A stretch of 55,648 nucleotides of DNA from Microbacterium sp. SD291. GTDB taxonomy: Bacteria; Actinomycetota; Actinomycetes; Actinomycetales; Microbacteriaceae. The notes below the pieces were generated by a model. It had not been told where the DNA came from, made no database searches, and saw nothing but the letters and a program-made list of their open reading frames with translations. Numbering within the stretch: the stretch's first letter is position 1; each line of letters starts with the position of its first letter. Shown in pieces: positions 10,279 to 19,424 of the stretch. The translations under genes were made by a program, and so were the position numbers. The stretch lies in the NCBI RefSeq assembly GCF_017355365.1, contig NZ_JADIJR010000021.1, positions 1 through 55,648 on the forward strand. Direction: 5' to 3'.

Positions 10279-11129
10279 ACCCGGAGCGTGTTCGCGGCGA
10301 TCTGCGCGGAGAGCTCGTCGACGTCGATGCCGAGCTCGGCCGCCATGAAGCGGACGGTGATCGGCACGAGGTACGGAGCGTTCGGACGGCCGCGCAGCGG
10401 CGCCGGGGTCAGGAACGGCGCGTCGGTCTCCACCAGGATCCGATCCAGCGGGGTGACCTGCAGCGCGTCGCGCAGGTTCTGCGCGTTCTTGAAGGTGACG
10501 TTGCCGGCGAACGACAGGTGGTATCCGGCATCCGCGCAGACCCTCGCCATCGCCTCGTCGCCGGAGAAGCAGTGGAACACGGTCCGCTCCGGCGCCCCGA
10601 CGCGGCCGAGGGTCTCCAGCACGGCATCGTGCGCGTCGCGGTCGTGGATCTGCATGGCGATGCCGTGCTTCTTCGCGAGGGCGATGTGCGCCTCGAAGGA
10701 TTCGAACTGGGGCGCCTGGCGCTCGTGCTCGGTGCGGAAGAAGTCGAGCCCGGTCTCGCCGATCGCGCGCGTGCGCGGGTGCGCCGCGAGTTCGTCGATC
10801 ACCGCGATCGCCTCGTCGAGGCGCCCTGCCTCCGCATAGGCGGGGGCGTCGTTCGGGTGGATCGCGACGGCGGCGAGCACGCGCGCATCGGATGCCGCGG
10901 CCTCGACGGCCCAGCGGGAGGACTCGATGTCGCCGGAGGCCTGGATGACGCCGGCGACGCCCACGGCCTCGGCACGGTCGAGCTGCTCGGTGAGCGAGAG
11001 CGGCTGCTCGCCGTCGACGATCTCGAGATGCGCGTGATTGTCGTACACCGGGACCGTGAGCGCCTCCGGCGCCGCCGGATACCGCAGGTCCTTGCGCCCC
11101 TCCGGCTCGCGAGACTTCACATATGTCAT
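10257..11129 (-). CDS. tatD: TatD-family metal-dependent DNase
   Basis: This 290-residue TIM-barrel hydrolase has the TatD metal ligands: HxH in YDNHAHLE near residue 32, Glu in GETGLDFF, His in [10 protein letters not shown], His in VFHCFSG and Asp in VETDAPFL. TatD proteins are 3'-5' exonucleases acting on DNA and RNA, linked to DNA repair and quality control. The start is uncertain. ATG 11129 gives a conventional N-terminus and sits at the edge of a long hairpin; ATG 11153 would add eight residues. It lies downstream of metG in the same orientation. Its 3' end overlaps the convergent MFS gene by 22 bp. Confidence 0.9.
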   Translation of the reverse strand: MTYVKSREPEGRKDLRYPAAPEALTVPVYDNHAHLEIVDGEQPLSLTEQLDRAEAVGVAGVIQASGDIESSRWAVEAAASDARVLAAVAIHPNDAPAYAEAGRLDEAIAVIDELAAHPRTRAIGETGLDFFRTEHERQAPQFESFEAHIALAKKHGIAMQIHDRDAHDAVLETLGRVGAPERTVFHCFSGDEAMARVCADAGYHLSFAGNVTFKNAQNLRDALQVTPLDRILVETDAPFLTPAPLRGRPNAPYLVPITVRFMAAELGIDVDELSAQIAANTLRVYGSFAD

Positions 11130-11168
11130 GTTCTCGGCAGGATTTCGTGACATTCGTGAAGTCTCGCG
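11108..11168 (-). promoter_or_regulatory. 21-bp imperfect inverted repeat spanning the tatD start
   Basis: Arms 11108-11128 and 11148-11168 pair at all but two of 21 positions around a 19-nt loop. In the minus-strand mRNA the hairpin would lie between the metG stop and tatD, with the tatD ATG (11129-11127) at the loop-stem border. It may act as a metG terminator, a translational control of tatD, or an operator. Confidence 0.7.
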
Positions 11169-11184
11169 GGCTGGGGGCGGGGCA

Positions 11185-12762
11185 TCAGGCGGCGGACTCC
11201 ACCCGCGGGAACAGCGGCGCGAGGCCGTTCACGCTGGTGCCGGGGCGCAGCACGCCCCAGGCGCCGGCCTCGCGGATCGGCTGGTCCTGCAGGCGTCCGA
11301 TCGTCTCGGCGGCGCCGAGTGCGATCCAGAGCTTCTCGGTGGACTGCGGCATCACGGGCGACAGCAGCACGGCGAGCGCACGCAGGCCCTCGGCGCACGT
11401 GTACAGCACGGTGCCGAGGCGGCCGCGCTGGGCCTCGTCGCGGGCAAGCGCCCACGGCTCGTTCTCGGTGATGTAGCCGTTCAGCGCGTCGACGATGGTC
11501 CAGATCGACGAGATCGCCTCGTCGATGCGGAACTGCTCGATCGCGGCATCCGCGTTCTTCGCCGCATCCGCGACGATCCGCTGGATCTCGAGGTCCTTGT
11601 CGGAGTAGTCCGCCGCGGGCGGGACGATCCCCTCGAAGTACTTCTCGATCATCGCGGTGGTGCGCGAGGCGAGGTTGCCGAAGCCGTTCGCGAGCTCGGC
11701 CTGATAGCGGGCCGCGAGGTCCTCCCACGAGAACGAGCCGTCCTGCCCGAACGCGATCGCCGACAGGAAGTAGAACCGGTATGCGTCCGAGCCGAAGACG
11801 TCGGTGATCTCGGTCGGCGCGATGCCGGTGAGCTTCGACTTCGACATCTTCTCGCCGCCGACCAGCAGCCAGCCGTGCGCGAAGACGCCCTTGGGCACCT
11901 CGATGCCCGCAGCCATCAGCATCGCCGGCCAGATCACCGCGTGGAAGCGGAGGATGTCCTTGCCGACCACGTGGTACGCGGGCCAGCGGCGGTCGAAGGT
12001 CGCTTCGTCCTCTCCATAGCCGACGGCCGTGGCGTAGTTGAGCAGCGCGTCGACCCACACGTAGATGACGTGCGACTCGTCCCACGGCAGCGGGATGCCC
12101 CAGTCGAAGGCGGAGCGCGAGATCGAGAGGTCCTTCAGGCCCTGGCGCACGAACGAGACGACCTCGTTGCGGGCGGACTCCGGGCGGATGAAGTCGGGCT
12201 GGGTCTTGTACAGGTCGAGCAGGCGGTCCTGGAACTCGCTGAGCTTGAAGAAGTAGTTCTTCTCCTGCAGCAGCTCGAGCGGCTTCGAGTGGATCGCGCA
12301 GACCTTCAGCCCCTCGAAGGGCCCGGTGCCGTCGAGGATCTCCGACTCGGGCTTGAACTCCTCACAGCCGACGCAGTACAGCGCCTCGTACTCGCCCGCG
12401 TAGATGTACCCGCGGTCGTAGATGGCCTGCACGAACTTCTTCACGCGATCCTCATGCCGCTCCTGCGTGGTGCGGATGAAGTCGTCGTTCGCGACGTCGA
12501 GGGTCTCCAGCAGCGGGAACCAGGCCTCGGTGACGAGCTTGTCGACCCACTCCTGCGGGGTGACGCCGTTCGCCGCGGCGGCGCGCAGCATCTTCTGCCC
12601 GTGCTCGTCGGTGCCCGTGAGCATCCACGTGTCGTCCCCGCCCTGACGGTGCCAGCGCGCGAGCGCGTCGACCGCCACCGACGTGTACCCGTGACCGATG
12701 TGGGGCACGTCGGAGGGGTAGTAGATGGGCGTGGTGATGTAGAACGATTCGCCTGCGGGCAT
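11185..12762 (-). CDS. metG: Methionyl-tRNA synthetase
   Basis: A 525-residue class I aminoacyl-tRNA synthetase charging tRNA-Met. It has the HIGH motif in PIYYPSDVPHIGHGYT (residues 12-27) and KMSKS in KMSKSKLTGIAP (about residue 305). A single metal-knuckle pair CVGC appears around residue 130, as in the shorter MetRS forms, and there is no C-terminal tRNA-binding EMAP-like domain. The ATG at 12762 is preferred because the conserved N-terminus begins there and TAGAAT lies 7 nt upstream. The long hairpin and tatD follow. Confidence 0.96.
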   Translation of the reverse strand: MPAGESFYITTPIYYPSDVPHIGHGYTSVAVDALARWHRQGGDDTWMLTGTDEHGQKMLRAAAANGVTPQEWVDKLVTEAWFPLLETLDVANDDFIRTTQERHEDRVKKFVQAIYDRGYIYAGEYEALYCVGCEEFKPESEILDGTGPFEGLKVCAIHSKPLELLQEKNYFFKLSEFQDRLLDLYKTQPDFIRPESARNEVVSFVRQGLKDLSISRSAFDWGIPLPWDESHVIYVWVDALLNYATAVGYGEDEATFDRRWPAYHVVGKDILRFHAVIWPAMLMAAGIEVPKGVFAHGWLLVGGEKMSKSKLTGIAPTEITDVFGSDAYRFYFLSAIAFGQDGSFSWEDLAARYQAELANGFGNLASRTTAMIEKYFEGIVPPAADYSDKDLEIQRIVADAAKNADAAIEQFRIDEAISSIWTIVDALNGYITENEPWALARDEAQRGRLGTVLYTCAEGLRALAVLLSPVMPQSTEKLWIALGAAETIGRLQDQPIREAGAWGVLRPGTSVNGLAPLFPRVESAA

Positions 12763-12769
12763 GCGGTCA

Positions 12770-12775
12770 ATTCTA
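12770..12775 (-). promoter_or_regulatory. Leaderless-type -10 of metG
   Basis: TAGAAT, a five-of-six match to the -10 consensus, lies 7 nt before the ATG at 12762. No ribosome-binding site is visible. Confidence 0.6.
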
Positions 12776-12828
12776 GGTGGGATGCCGGGACTGGTTACGC
12801 CGCCCACCGACCCGCTCAGCCGACCGGC

Positions 12829-14367
12829 TCAGCCGACCGTGACGCGGATCCGGTGCCAGCCCTGTGCGCCATCGGGCGCGGGCGGACGGATCTCCTCCGT
12901 CTGCGTGTCGCCGTCGGCGCCGATCGCGCGGCACTCGACGTCGTGCTCGCCGGCCTCGGCCGTCCACGGGAGACTCCACTGCACCCAGGTGTCGTCGGAG
13001 ATCGGGGTCGCCAACTCCGCGCGCCGCCACGCACCGCCGTCGACACGCACCTCGACACCGCCGACGCCGACGTGCTGCTGCCACGCCATGCCCGCGATGA
13101 CGGTCTCACCCGGTTCGGTCCGCCGCCGCCGACTCGGCACGTCGATGCGGGACTGCAGCTTGATCGGCCCGCGCTCCGACCAGCCGCGAGTCGTCCAGTA
13201 CGCGGTGGCGCGGTCGAAGCGCGTGACCTCGAGCTCGGTGACCCACTTCGTCGCGGAGACGTAGCCGTAGAGCCCCGGCACGACCAGCCGCACGGGGAAT
13301 CCGTGCTCGATCGGGAGCGGCTCGCCGTTCATGCCGACGGCGAGCAGGGCGTCGCGATCGTCGGTGAGCGCTTCGAGCGGGGTGGATGCTGTGAACCCGT
13401 CGACCGACCGAGACAGCACCATGTCGGCATCCGCGTGAATGCCGGCACGAGCGAGCAGCTCGCGCACCGGCAGCCCGAGCCAGCGCGCGTTGCCGATCAG
13501 ATCGCCGCCGACCGGGTTCGACACGCATGCGAGGGTGACGTCGGCCTCCTGGAGCGGCTCGGCGAGCAGCTCGTCCCAGCTCAGCGTGACCTCCCGCTCG
13601 ACCATGCCGTGCACGCGCAGGCTCCAGTCGGCGGGGTCCACCCTCGGCACGACGAGCGCCGTGTCGATGCGGTAGAAGTCGCGGTTCGGAGTGACGACAG
13701 GCGCGAGCCCCTCGATGCCGAGTTCAGCCGTCTCGGGGACGGATGGTGCGGATGCCGCAGGGGCCGGCAGCCGGAGAGCTGCGCGGACCGCCTCGAGCGA
13801 CCGTGCGCCGGCCCGGACGACGGACCCCGCGGCGAGCGCGACCACGCCGAGCGCCGCGGTCGCGCCGGTCCAGATCAGGAAGCGGCGCCGGTCATCCCCC
13901 GCGCCGACGGGGGACGGTCGCAGCCGAGCGATCAGAGCGCGCAGGACCAGGAATCCGACGCCGCCTGCCACGATCGAGGGCACCCAGGCGAGCGGCCCCA
14001 TGCCGGTGCGCCCCATCGCGACGGCGGCGCCCACGACGCCGAAGAGCGCGAAGACCGCGGAGCCCGCGTGGGTGCGACGGTGCTCGAGAAGGCCTGCCCC
14101 GAAGGCCGCCGCCGCGAGCACGAGTGCGATGCCGGTGAGCAGGGCGGCCTTGTCGTTCGTGCCGAACAGACCGATCGCGAGGTCCTTGGCCCAGCTCGGC
14201 GCGAGGTCGATCAGCGCACCGCCGATCGAGGCGAACGGGCTGGCCGCAGGGAGGAGGATCGCGGACGCGAGCTCGCCGAGCCCTGCTCCGAGTGCGACCG
14301 CGGCGAGCCCCGAGGCACCCGCCCGCAGCCGGTCCCCGCGCGTCACGCCGCTGCCGCGATCATCCAT
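12829..14367 (-). CDS. Membrane-anchored molybdopterin-dependent oxidoreductase (sulfite-oxidase fold)
   Basis: A 512-residue protein with about five transmembrane helices in the first 190 residues, then a sulfite-oxidase-type molybdopterin domain and a C-terminal immunoglobulin-like dimerisation domain. The molybdenum-ligating cysteine is the Cys in VTLACVSNPVGG (about residue 306). Other family landmarks are LSWDELLAEPLQ and HGFPVRLVVPGLYGYVSATK. The catalytic part is expected outside the membrane; the true electron donor is unknown. The start is a choice: ATG 14367 has TAGCCT seven bases before it, like other leaderless starts here, whereas ATG 14397 adds ten residues and has GGGGA upstream. 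The function is unassigned beyond the fold. Confidence 0.87.
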   Translation of the reverse strand: MDDRGSGVTRGDRLRAGASGLAAVALGAGLGELASAILLPAASPFASIGGALIDLAPSWAKDLAIGLFGTNDKAALLTGIALVLAAAAFGAGLLEHRRTHAGSAVFALFGVVGAAVAMGRTGMGPLAWVPSIVAGGVGFLVLRALIARLRPSPVGAGDDRRRFLIWTGATAALGVVALAAGSVVRAGARSLEAVRAALRLPAPAASAPSVPETAELGIEGLAPVVTPNRDFYRIDTALVVPRVDPADWSLRVHGMVEREVTLSWDELLAEPLQEADVTLACVSNPVGGDLIGNARWLGLPVRELLARAGIHADADMVLSRSVDGFTASTPLEALTDDRDALLAVGMNGEPLPIEHGFPVRLVVPGLYGYVSATKWVTELEVTRFDRATAYWTTRGWSERGPIKLQSRIDVPSRRRRTEPGETVIAGMAWQQHVGVGGVEVRVDGGAWRRAELATPISDDTWVQWSLPWTAEAGEHDVECRAIGADGDTQTEEIRPPAPDGAQGWHRIRVTVG

Positions 14368-14374
14368 GAGGTCG

Positions 14375-14380
14375 AGGCTA
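14375..14380 (-). promoter_or_regulatory. Leaderless-type -10 of the molybdopterin oxidoreductase gene
   Basis: TAGCCT on the minus strand lies 7 nt before the ATG at 14367. It lies inside the N-terminal extension that an ATG at 14397 would imply. Confidence 0.45.
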
Positions 14381-14414
14381 CGCGCACCCGGGGTCATGGC
14401 ATTCCCCGCGCCGA

Positions 14415-15059
14415 TTACAGATCGAGGACGGACACGAGGGTCGCCGTGATGTCGGCGTGCGGACGCACGCTGATCTCCCCGACCTCTCGGCCCCGGCGGT
14501 GGATGGCGTCCACAGCGAAGCCGGCATCCGCAAGGAGCTCGGCGAGCGCTTCCGGCGACCAGAACCAGGCGGGCGCGACCGCGTGCGCGAAGGGCTCGCG
14601 CGGCTCCCCTTCGAAGAACCCGATCAGGATGCTGCCGCCCGGGACGAGCACCCTGGCGAACTCCGCCAGCACGGCGGGGGTGTCAAGAGGCGGCGTGTGA
14701 ATCAGCGAGTACCAGGCGAGGATGCCTCCGGCCGACGAGTCGTCGAGCGGCAGGTCGCGGAAGCTCCCGACGTCGAACGTCAGATGCGGATGCCGCGACC
14801 TCGCCGACGCGATGAACTGCTGAGACAGGTCGACCCCGCGAACCTCACGGCCACCGTGACCCAGCAGGTCGGTCCAGTGGCCGGGTCCGCAGCCGGCATC
14901 CAGCAGCAGTCCGGGCGTGACATCGCGCCAGGTCTCGATGAGCGCCCGGTCACGCGCATCCATCTGCGCGAGAGTCCCTGCGACCTCGAGGTACTCGGCA
15001 GCCCTGGTGTCGTACGCGGCGGCAGTGTCGACATCCGCTGCGTTCCTGCCAGCTCTCAC
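14415..15059 (-). CDS. Class I SAM-dependent methyltransferase
   Basis: A 214-residue Rossmann-fold methyltransferase. The SAM-binding motif I is LLLDAGCGPGHWTDLLG, motif II ends in VRGVDLSQQFI, and VLAEFARVLVPGGSILIGFF is the typical beta4-beta5 region. The start is the GTG at 15059, whose TG is shared with the TGA of rsmI (GTGA), so translation is coupled to rsmI. The substrate is not deducible; the fold class covers small molecules and proteins. The longer open frame upstream lies antisense-like within rsmI and was rejected. Confidence 0.87.
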   Translation of the reverse strand: MRAGRNAADVDTAAAYDTRAAEYLEVAGTLAQMDARDRALIETWRDVTPGLLLDAGCGPGHWTDLLGHGGREVRGVDLSQQFIASARSRHPHLTFDVGSFRDLPLDDSSAGGILAWYSLIHTPPLDTPAVLAEFARVLVPGGSILIGFFEGEPREPFAHAVAPAWFWSPEALAELLADAGFAVDAIHRRGREVGEISVRPHADITATLVSVLDL

Positions 15060-15877
15060 AGCTTCCGGGCGGCGAGCGCGGCCTGGTACAGGTCGCGGGA
15101 GGAGAGCCCGGTGAGGGCGGCGACCTCGGAGGCGGCATCCTTCAGACGGATGCCGGAGGCGACGAGTGTCTGCACCTGCGTCAGCGCGTCGTCCGCCGAG
15201 GCCTCGCGATGCGGCGCGCCCTCCACGACGACGACGATCTCGCCCTTGACTCCGGCGGATGCCCACTCGACGAGTTCGGCGGAGGTGCCGCGGCGCACCT
15301 CCTCATAGAACTTCGTGAGCTCGCGGCAGACCGCGATGCGCCGGTCGGCGCCGAACGCCTCGCCCATGTCGGCGAGCGTCGAGGCGAGCCGGGCCGGCGA
15401 CTCGAAGAAGACCATCGTGCGCGGCTCGGAGGCGAGGGCGCGCAGAGACGAGCGCCGCTCCCCCGACTTCCGCGGCAGGAACCCCTCGAACGTGAACCGG
15501 TCGGTGGGCAGCCCGGAGATCGCGAGCGCCATCAGGACGGCGCTCGGCCCGGGGATCGCCGTGACCGTGACTCCCTGCGCGACGGCCTCAGCCACGAGCC
15601 CGTACCCCGGGTCGCTGATCGCGGGCATCCCGGCGTCGCTCATCACCACGACATCCGTCTCCGCGGCGAGAGCCGCGAGCTCGGCGGCCTTCTGCTTCTC
15701 GTTGTGGTCGTGCAGGGCGATCAGCCGGGGCCGGTTCTCGATCAGCAAGGCCTTCATCAGCCGCTGCGTGGTGCGAGTGTCCTCCGCGACGATGATCTCG
15801 GCGTTCTCCAGCACCTCCACGAGACGGCGGGAGACATCGCCGAGGTTTCCGATCGGGGTGGCTGCGAGGATGATCAC
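15056..15877 (-). CDS. rsmI: 16S rRNA (cytidine1402-2'-O)-methyltransferase
   Basis: A 273-residue tetrapyrrole-methylase-fold enzyme that 2'-O-methylates C1402 in the ribosomal P site. Characteristic segments are ILAATPIGNLGDVSRR (residues 3-18), VAEDTRTT, MSDAGMPAISDPGYGL, IPGPSAVLMAL and the VFFESPARL stretch. It starts at GTG, with TAAGCT 6 nt upstream. It is divergent from the PMT gene across only 48 bp, a neighbourhood conserved in actinobacteria, and is translationally coupled to the methyltransferase gene downstream. Confidence 0.95.
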   Translation of the reverse strand: MIILAATPIGNLGDVSRRLVEVLENAEIIVAEDTRTTQRLMKALLIENRPRLIALHDHNEKQKAAELAALAAETDVVVMSDAGMPAISDPGYGLVAEAVAQGVTVTAIPGPSAVLMALAISGLPTDRFTFEGFLPRKSGERRSSLRALASEPRTMVFFESPARLASTLADMGEAFGADRRIAVCRELTKFYEEVRRGTSAELVEWASAGVKGEIVVVVEGAPHREASADDALTQVQTLVASGIRLKDAASEVAALTGLSSRDLYQAALAARKL

Positions 15878-15883
15878 CCGCCC

Positions 15884-15889
15884 AGCTTA
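15884..15889 (-). promoter_or_regulatory. Leaderless-type -10 of rsmI
   Basis: TAAGCT on the minus strand lies 6 nt before the GTG at 15877. Confidence 0.55.
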
Positions 15890-15913
15890 GGCGGGCAGCC
15901 GACGCGGGTTGTC

Positions 15914-15919
15914 TAGTCT
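15914..15919 (+). promoter_or_regulatory. Leaderless-type -10 of the PMT gene
   Basis: TAGTCT lies 6 nt before the GTG at 15926. With the rsmI element it makes a compact divergent promoter pair in 48 bp. Confidence 0.55.
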
Positions 15920-15925
15920 GGAGCG

Positions 15926-17509
15926 GTGACCGATCTACGGCAGGACGACGGGGGGCAGCCGGCATCCGCACCCCTGCTGCCTGCTCTCCAGGACCGCCTG
16001 ACGCGCTACGGACGGCTGCGCGATCGCATCCTGCTCTCCCCCGACTGGGGCCGGATGCTGCGCTGGTTCGCCCCGCTCGTCGTGAGCCTCATCGCGGCCG
16101 TGCTGCGGCTGGTGAACCTCGGCCATCCGCACCAGCTCGCCTTCGACGAGACCTACTACGTCAAGGACGCCTGGTCGCTGTGGACCCTGGGCTACGAGGG
16201 CACCTGGGGCGAGAACGCGAACGAGGCCTTCGTCACGCTCCAGCAGCTGCCGCTGGACACGACCGGCGCGTTCGTGGTGCATCCTCCGCTCGGCAAGTGG
16301 CTGATCGCGCTCGGCATGGCGATCGGCGGCCCCGACAACAGCGTCGGCTGGCGCCTGGCCACCGCACTGCTCGGCACCGGGATGGTCCTGCTCGTCTATC
16401 TGATCGCCCGCAAGCTGACCGGCTCGATCGTGGTCGCCACGGTCACCGGCGCCCTGCTCGCGATCGACGGCCTCGCCATCGTGATGAGCCGGATCGCGCT
16501 CCTCGACACCCCGCTGACGTTCTTCATCCTGCTCGGCGCGCTGTTCATCCTGCACGACCGCGGGCAGACGATACCGGCGCTGGAGCGGCGCGACGGGAGC
16601 TCACCCGACCCGATGTGGGGGCGTGTGATCTGGCGCCGGCCCTGGCTGATCGCCGCGGGGATCGCGCTCGGCGCGGCCTCGGCGGTGAAATGGTCGGGGC
16701 TGTACGCGCTCGCAGCTTTCGGACTGTACATCGTCGTCACGGATGCTCTCGCCCGACGTCGTGCAGGCGTGGTGCTGTGGCCCGCCGACGCCGCGTTCCG
16801 GCAGGGCCCCGTGTCGTTCCTGCTGCTGGTGTTCCCCGCGCTCGCGGTCTACCTGATCAGCTGGACGGGCTGGTTCGTCACCGCCGGCGGCTACGACCGC
16901 CAGAGCGACGCGAACCCGCTCGTGGCGCTGTGGAAGTACCACCAGTCGATCCTCGGCTTCCACGTCGGGCTGAACCGCGGCCACCCGTACGCGAGCCCCG
17001 CCTGGGAGTGGCCGTTCCTGCTTCGCCCGACCGCCGTGTGGGTCGGCACGGACCCTGCGCCGTGCGGCGTCGACCGCTGCATCGCGGTGATCTCCAGCAT
17101 CCCGAACCCGCTGATCTGGTACGCCGGAGTCGCGGCATCCGTCTACCTGATCTATCGGCTGGTGCGGGGCCTGATCCTCCGGCGGCCCGTCGGACCGGAG
17201 CTCAGCTACCCGCTCGTCGGCCTCGCCGCAGCCTACGTGCCGTGGCTGCTGTTCCCGGAGCGCACGATCTTCCAGTTCTACACGGTGGCGATGCTGCCGT
17301 TCCTCGTGCTGAGCCTCGCCCTGGCGCTGCGGGAGATCGCCGGCCGCAGGGACGATCCGCTGCATCGCCGCCAGTCCGGCGAGCGGACGGTGCTGATCGT
17401 CCTGGGATTCTTCGTGCTCGTCTCGGCGTTCTACTACCCGCTGTGGGCGGGCATCAGCGTGCCGTACGACTTCTGGCTGCTGCACAACTGGCTGCCCGGC
17501 TGGGTCTGA
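15926..17509 (+). CDS. pmt: Dolichyl-phosphate-mannose--protein mannosyltransferase (PMT family)
   Basis: A 527-residue polytopic GT39 glycosyltransferase that transfers mannose from polyprenyl-phosphate mannose to secreted proteins during Sec export. The acidic catalytic pair lies in the first extracytoplasmic loop, HQLAFDETYYVKDAWSLW (about residues 71-88). Many helices follow, and the large loop with WKYHQSILGFHVGL and HPYASPAWEWPFLL is typical of actinobacterial PMTs. The secreted Rhs and subtilase proteins encoded in this window could be substrates, which is speculation. The stop is one base from the stop of the convergent Lrp gene. Confidence 0.94.
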   Translation: MTDLRQDDGGQPASAPLLPALQDRLTRYGRLRDRILLSPDWGRMLRWFAPLVVSLIAAVLRLVNLGHPHQLAFDETYYVKDAWSLWTLGYEGTWGENANEAFVTLQQLPLDTTGAFVVHPPLGKWLIALGMAIGGPDNSVGWRLATALLGTGMVLLVYLIARKLTGSIVVATVTGALLAIDGLAIVMSRIALLDTPLTFFILLGALFILHDRGQTIPALERRDGSSPDPMWGRVIWRRPWLIAAGIALGAASAVKWSGLYALAAFGLYIVVTDALARRRAGVVLWPADAAFRQGPVSFLLLVFPALAVYLISWTGWFVTAGGYDRQSDANPLVALWKYHQSILGFHVGLNRGHPYASPAWEWPFLLRPTAVWVGTDPAPCGVDRCIAVISSIPNPLIWYAGVAASVYLIYRLVRGLILRRPVGPELSYPLVGLAAAYVPWLLFPERTIFQFYTVAMLPFLVLSLALALREIAGRRDDPLHRRQSGERTVLIVLGFFVLVSAFYYPLWAGISVPYDFWLLHNWLPGWV

Positions 17510-17510
17510 G

Positions 17511-17996
17511 TCAATCCCCCGCCTGAGCGGCGGCGACGTGCGCGACCAGCGGCAGCACCCGGCCGGACAGGTGGGTGCGCATCGCGATCGATGAGGCGGT
17601 CCGGGCGACTCCGGGCACCAGCGCGACCCGATCGAGAACCTCCTGCAGCCGGGTGGCGTCGCGTGCGACCAGCCTCAGCTGCATGTCGCTGGCACCCGTG
17701 ACGGTGTGCATGTCGACGATCTCGGGCACGGCATCCGCGAGCGCCGCGGCCACATCGTCATGCCCCACCTTCTGGTCGATCTCGACCAGGCAGAAGGCGA
17801 CGACGCCGTAGCCGAAGCCGGCCGGATCGATGCGCGGGACGATCGCCTCGATCACGCCACCCTCGTGCAGCCGGGCGAGCCGGCTGGTCACCGTGCCGCG
17901 CGCCACGCCGAGCCGCCGCGCGCACTCGAGGACCGGGAGCTGCGGCGACTCGGTGAGCAGCCGGATGAGGGCGGCGTCGAGGCGATCGATGCGCAT
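17511..17996 (-). CDS. Lrp/AsnC-family transcriptional regulator
   Basis: A 161-residue feast/famine regulator. The N-terminal helix-turn-helix covers about residues 3-50 (LDAALIRLLTESPQ, then CARRLGVARGTVTSRLARL), followed by a RAM/AsnC ligand-binding domain containing VVAFCLVEID and DMHTVTGASDMQLRLV. It starts only 3 bp after the amino-acid permease stop, so it is the third gene of an aminotransferase-permease-regulator operon. Lrp-type proteins often sense an amino acid and control its transport or breakdown; this arrangement suggests local and autoregulatory control. Confidence 0.92.
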   Translation of the reverse strand: MRIDRLDAALIRLLTESPQLPVLECARRLGVARGTVTSRLARLHEGGVIEAIVPRIDPAGFGYGVVAFCLVEIDQKVGHDDVAAALADAVPEIVDMHTVTGASDMQLRLVARDATRLQEVLDRVALVPGVARTASSIAMRTHLSGRVLPLVAHVAAAQAGD

Positions 17997-17999
17997 CCG

Positions 18000-19424
18000 T
18001 TAGTCCCGCACGGCATCGTTCCGCGCGACGTCCGGCCGCACGACACCGAGGCGAGCCGAGCCGCGCGTCACGCGGGCGATGAGCAGGAGCACGCCGGTGA
18101 GCCCCAGTGTCAGCAGCAGCTGGATGCGCGCGGCGGGGTCCACCATCGCCAGCGCGACCACGCCGGCGAGCAGCGCGAGGCACAGCCACGACAGCCACGG
18201 GAAGCCCCACATCCTCATCGGCATCTCCTCGCCCGCCCTGTCCGCACGGCGGCGCAGGATGATCTGGGCGACCGCGGTGGAGGTCCAGATGACCAGCAGG
18301 GTCGATCCGACGACGTTCAGGAGCGCGGGCAGCACGACATCCGGGAACGCCCAATTGAGCCCGACGGTGACGAAGCCGAAGGCGACGGACGCCAGGACCG
18401 CGACGTACGGCACGCCCTTCGCGCTGGTGCGCGTCGCGGCGATCGGTGCGAGACCGCGCTCACCGAGCGAGAACGCCATCCGCGAGGCGCCGTAGATGTT
18501 CGCGTTCATCGCGGAGAGCAGCGCGATCACGACGATGAGCGACATCACCAGATCGACGCCAGGCACCCGCACCGTGGCGAGCACGGCCGAGAACGGGCCG
18601 TCGAGGACAGCGGGGTCGTTCCACGGCAGCACCGCGACGATCACGAAGATGGACCCCAGGTAGAACACGATGATCCGCACCATCACCTCGCGGACGATGC
18701 GGCGGATGTTCCGCGACGGGTCGTCCGACTCGGCGGCGGCGATCGCGACGACCTCGGTGCCGCCGAAGGCGAAGACCACGATCAGGAGCGCGGCCGCGAT
18801 GCCGGTGATGCCCTGCGGCGCGAACCCGCCCTCGGCGACGAGGTTGCCGATCCCGGTGGCGGGGACCCCCGGCACGAGTCCGACGATCGCGCACGCGCCG
18901 ACGATCAGGAAGAGGATGATGGCAGCCACCTTGATGGCGGCGAACCAGAACTCGAACCGGCCGTAGTTGCGCACGCCGAACAGGTTCACGGCGGTGAGCG
19001 CGACGACGAAGATCAGCACCCACATCCATGCGGGGACGGCGGGCACCCAGCCCGCGACGATCCCGGCGGCGCCGGTGGCCTCGGCCGCGATCACGACCAC
19101 AAGCTGGATCCAGTACAGCCAGCCGACGGCGCTGCCGGCGCTGCGTCCCATCGCCTTCTGCGCATACGAGCTGAACGCCCCGGAGCTCGGCCGGGCGGCC
19201 ACCATCTCGGCGAGCATCGCCATCACGAGCACCACGATCGTGCCTGCGACCAGGAACGAGATCAGCACCGCAGGCCCTGCCAGGCCGATCGCCTGACCCG
19301 ATCCGACGAAGAGCCCCGCGCCGATCGCGCCGCCGAGTCCCATCATCGAGATCTGCCGGCGCGTGAGCCCCGGGTGCAGGCCCTTGGTCGTGGTCGTGGT
19401 CGCGGGGACCTCGGTTGCGGTCAT
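18000..19424 (-). CDS. APC-family amino acid permease
   Basis: A 474-residue secondary transporter with about twelve membrane helices. The first helix region LTRRQISMMGLGGAIGAGLF and the segment VFAFGGTEVVAIAAAES are typical of the amino acid transporter family (AnsP/GabP/AroP group). The specificity cannot be read from sequence, although the neighbouring HisC/Pat-type aminotransferase makes an aromatic or related amino acid attractive. Its ATG overlaps the aminotransferase stop in ATGA, and the Lrp gene follows after 3 bp, so all three are translated as a coupled unit. Confidence 0.92.
   Translation of the reverse strand: MTATEVPATTTTTKGLHPGLTRRQISMMGLGGAIGAGLFVGSGQAIGLAGPAVLISFLVAGTIVVLVMAMLAEMVAARPSSGAFSSYAQKAMGRSAGSAVGWLYWIQLVVVIAAEATGAAGIVAGWVPAVPAWMWVLIFVVALTAVNLFGVRNYGRFEFWFAAIKVAAIILFLIVGACAIVGLVPGVPATGIGNLVAEGGFAPQGITGIAAALLIVVFAFGGTEVVAIAAAESDDPSRNIRRIVREVMVRIIVFYLGSIFVIVAVLPWNDPAVLDGPFSAVLATVRVPGVDLVMSLIVVIALLSAMNANIYGASRMAFSLGERGLAPIAATRTSAKGVPYVAVLASVAFGFVTVGLNWAFPDVVLPALLNVVGSTLLVIWTSTAVAQIILRRRADRAGEEMPMRMWGFPWLSWLCLALLAGVVALAMVDPAARIQLLLTLGLTGVLLLIARVTRGSARLGVVRPDVARNDAVRD

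Noticed and set aside
11038..14700. 1,220-codon plus-strand frame across metG and the oxidoreductase
   Set aside because: Antisense to two well-supported genes and made of low-complexity Arg/Asp/Val sequence; a GC-codon-position artefact.
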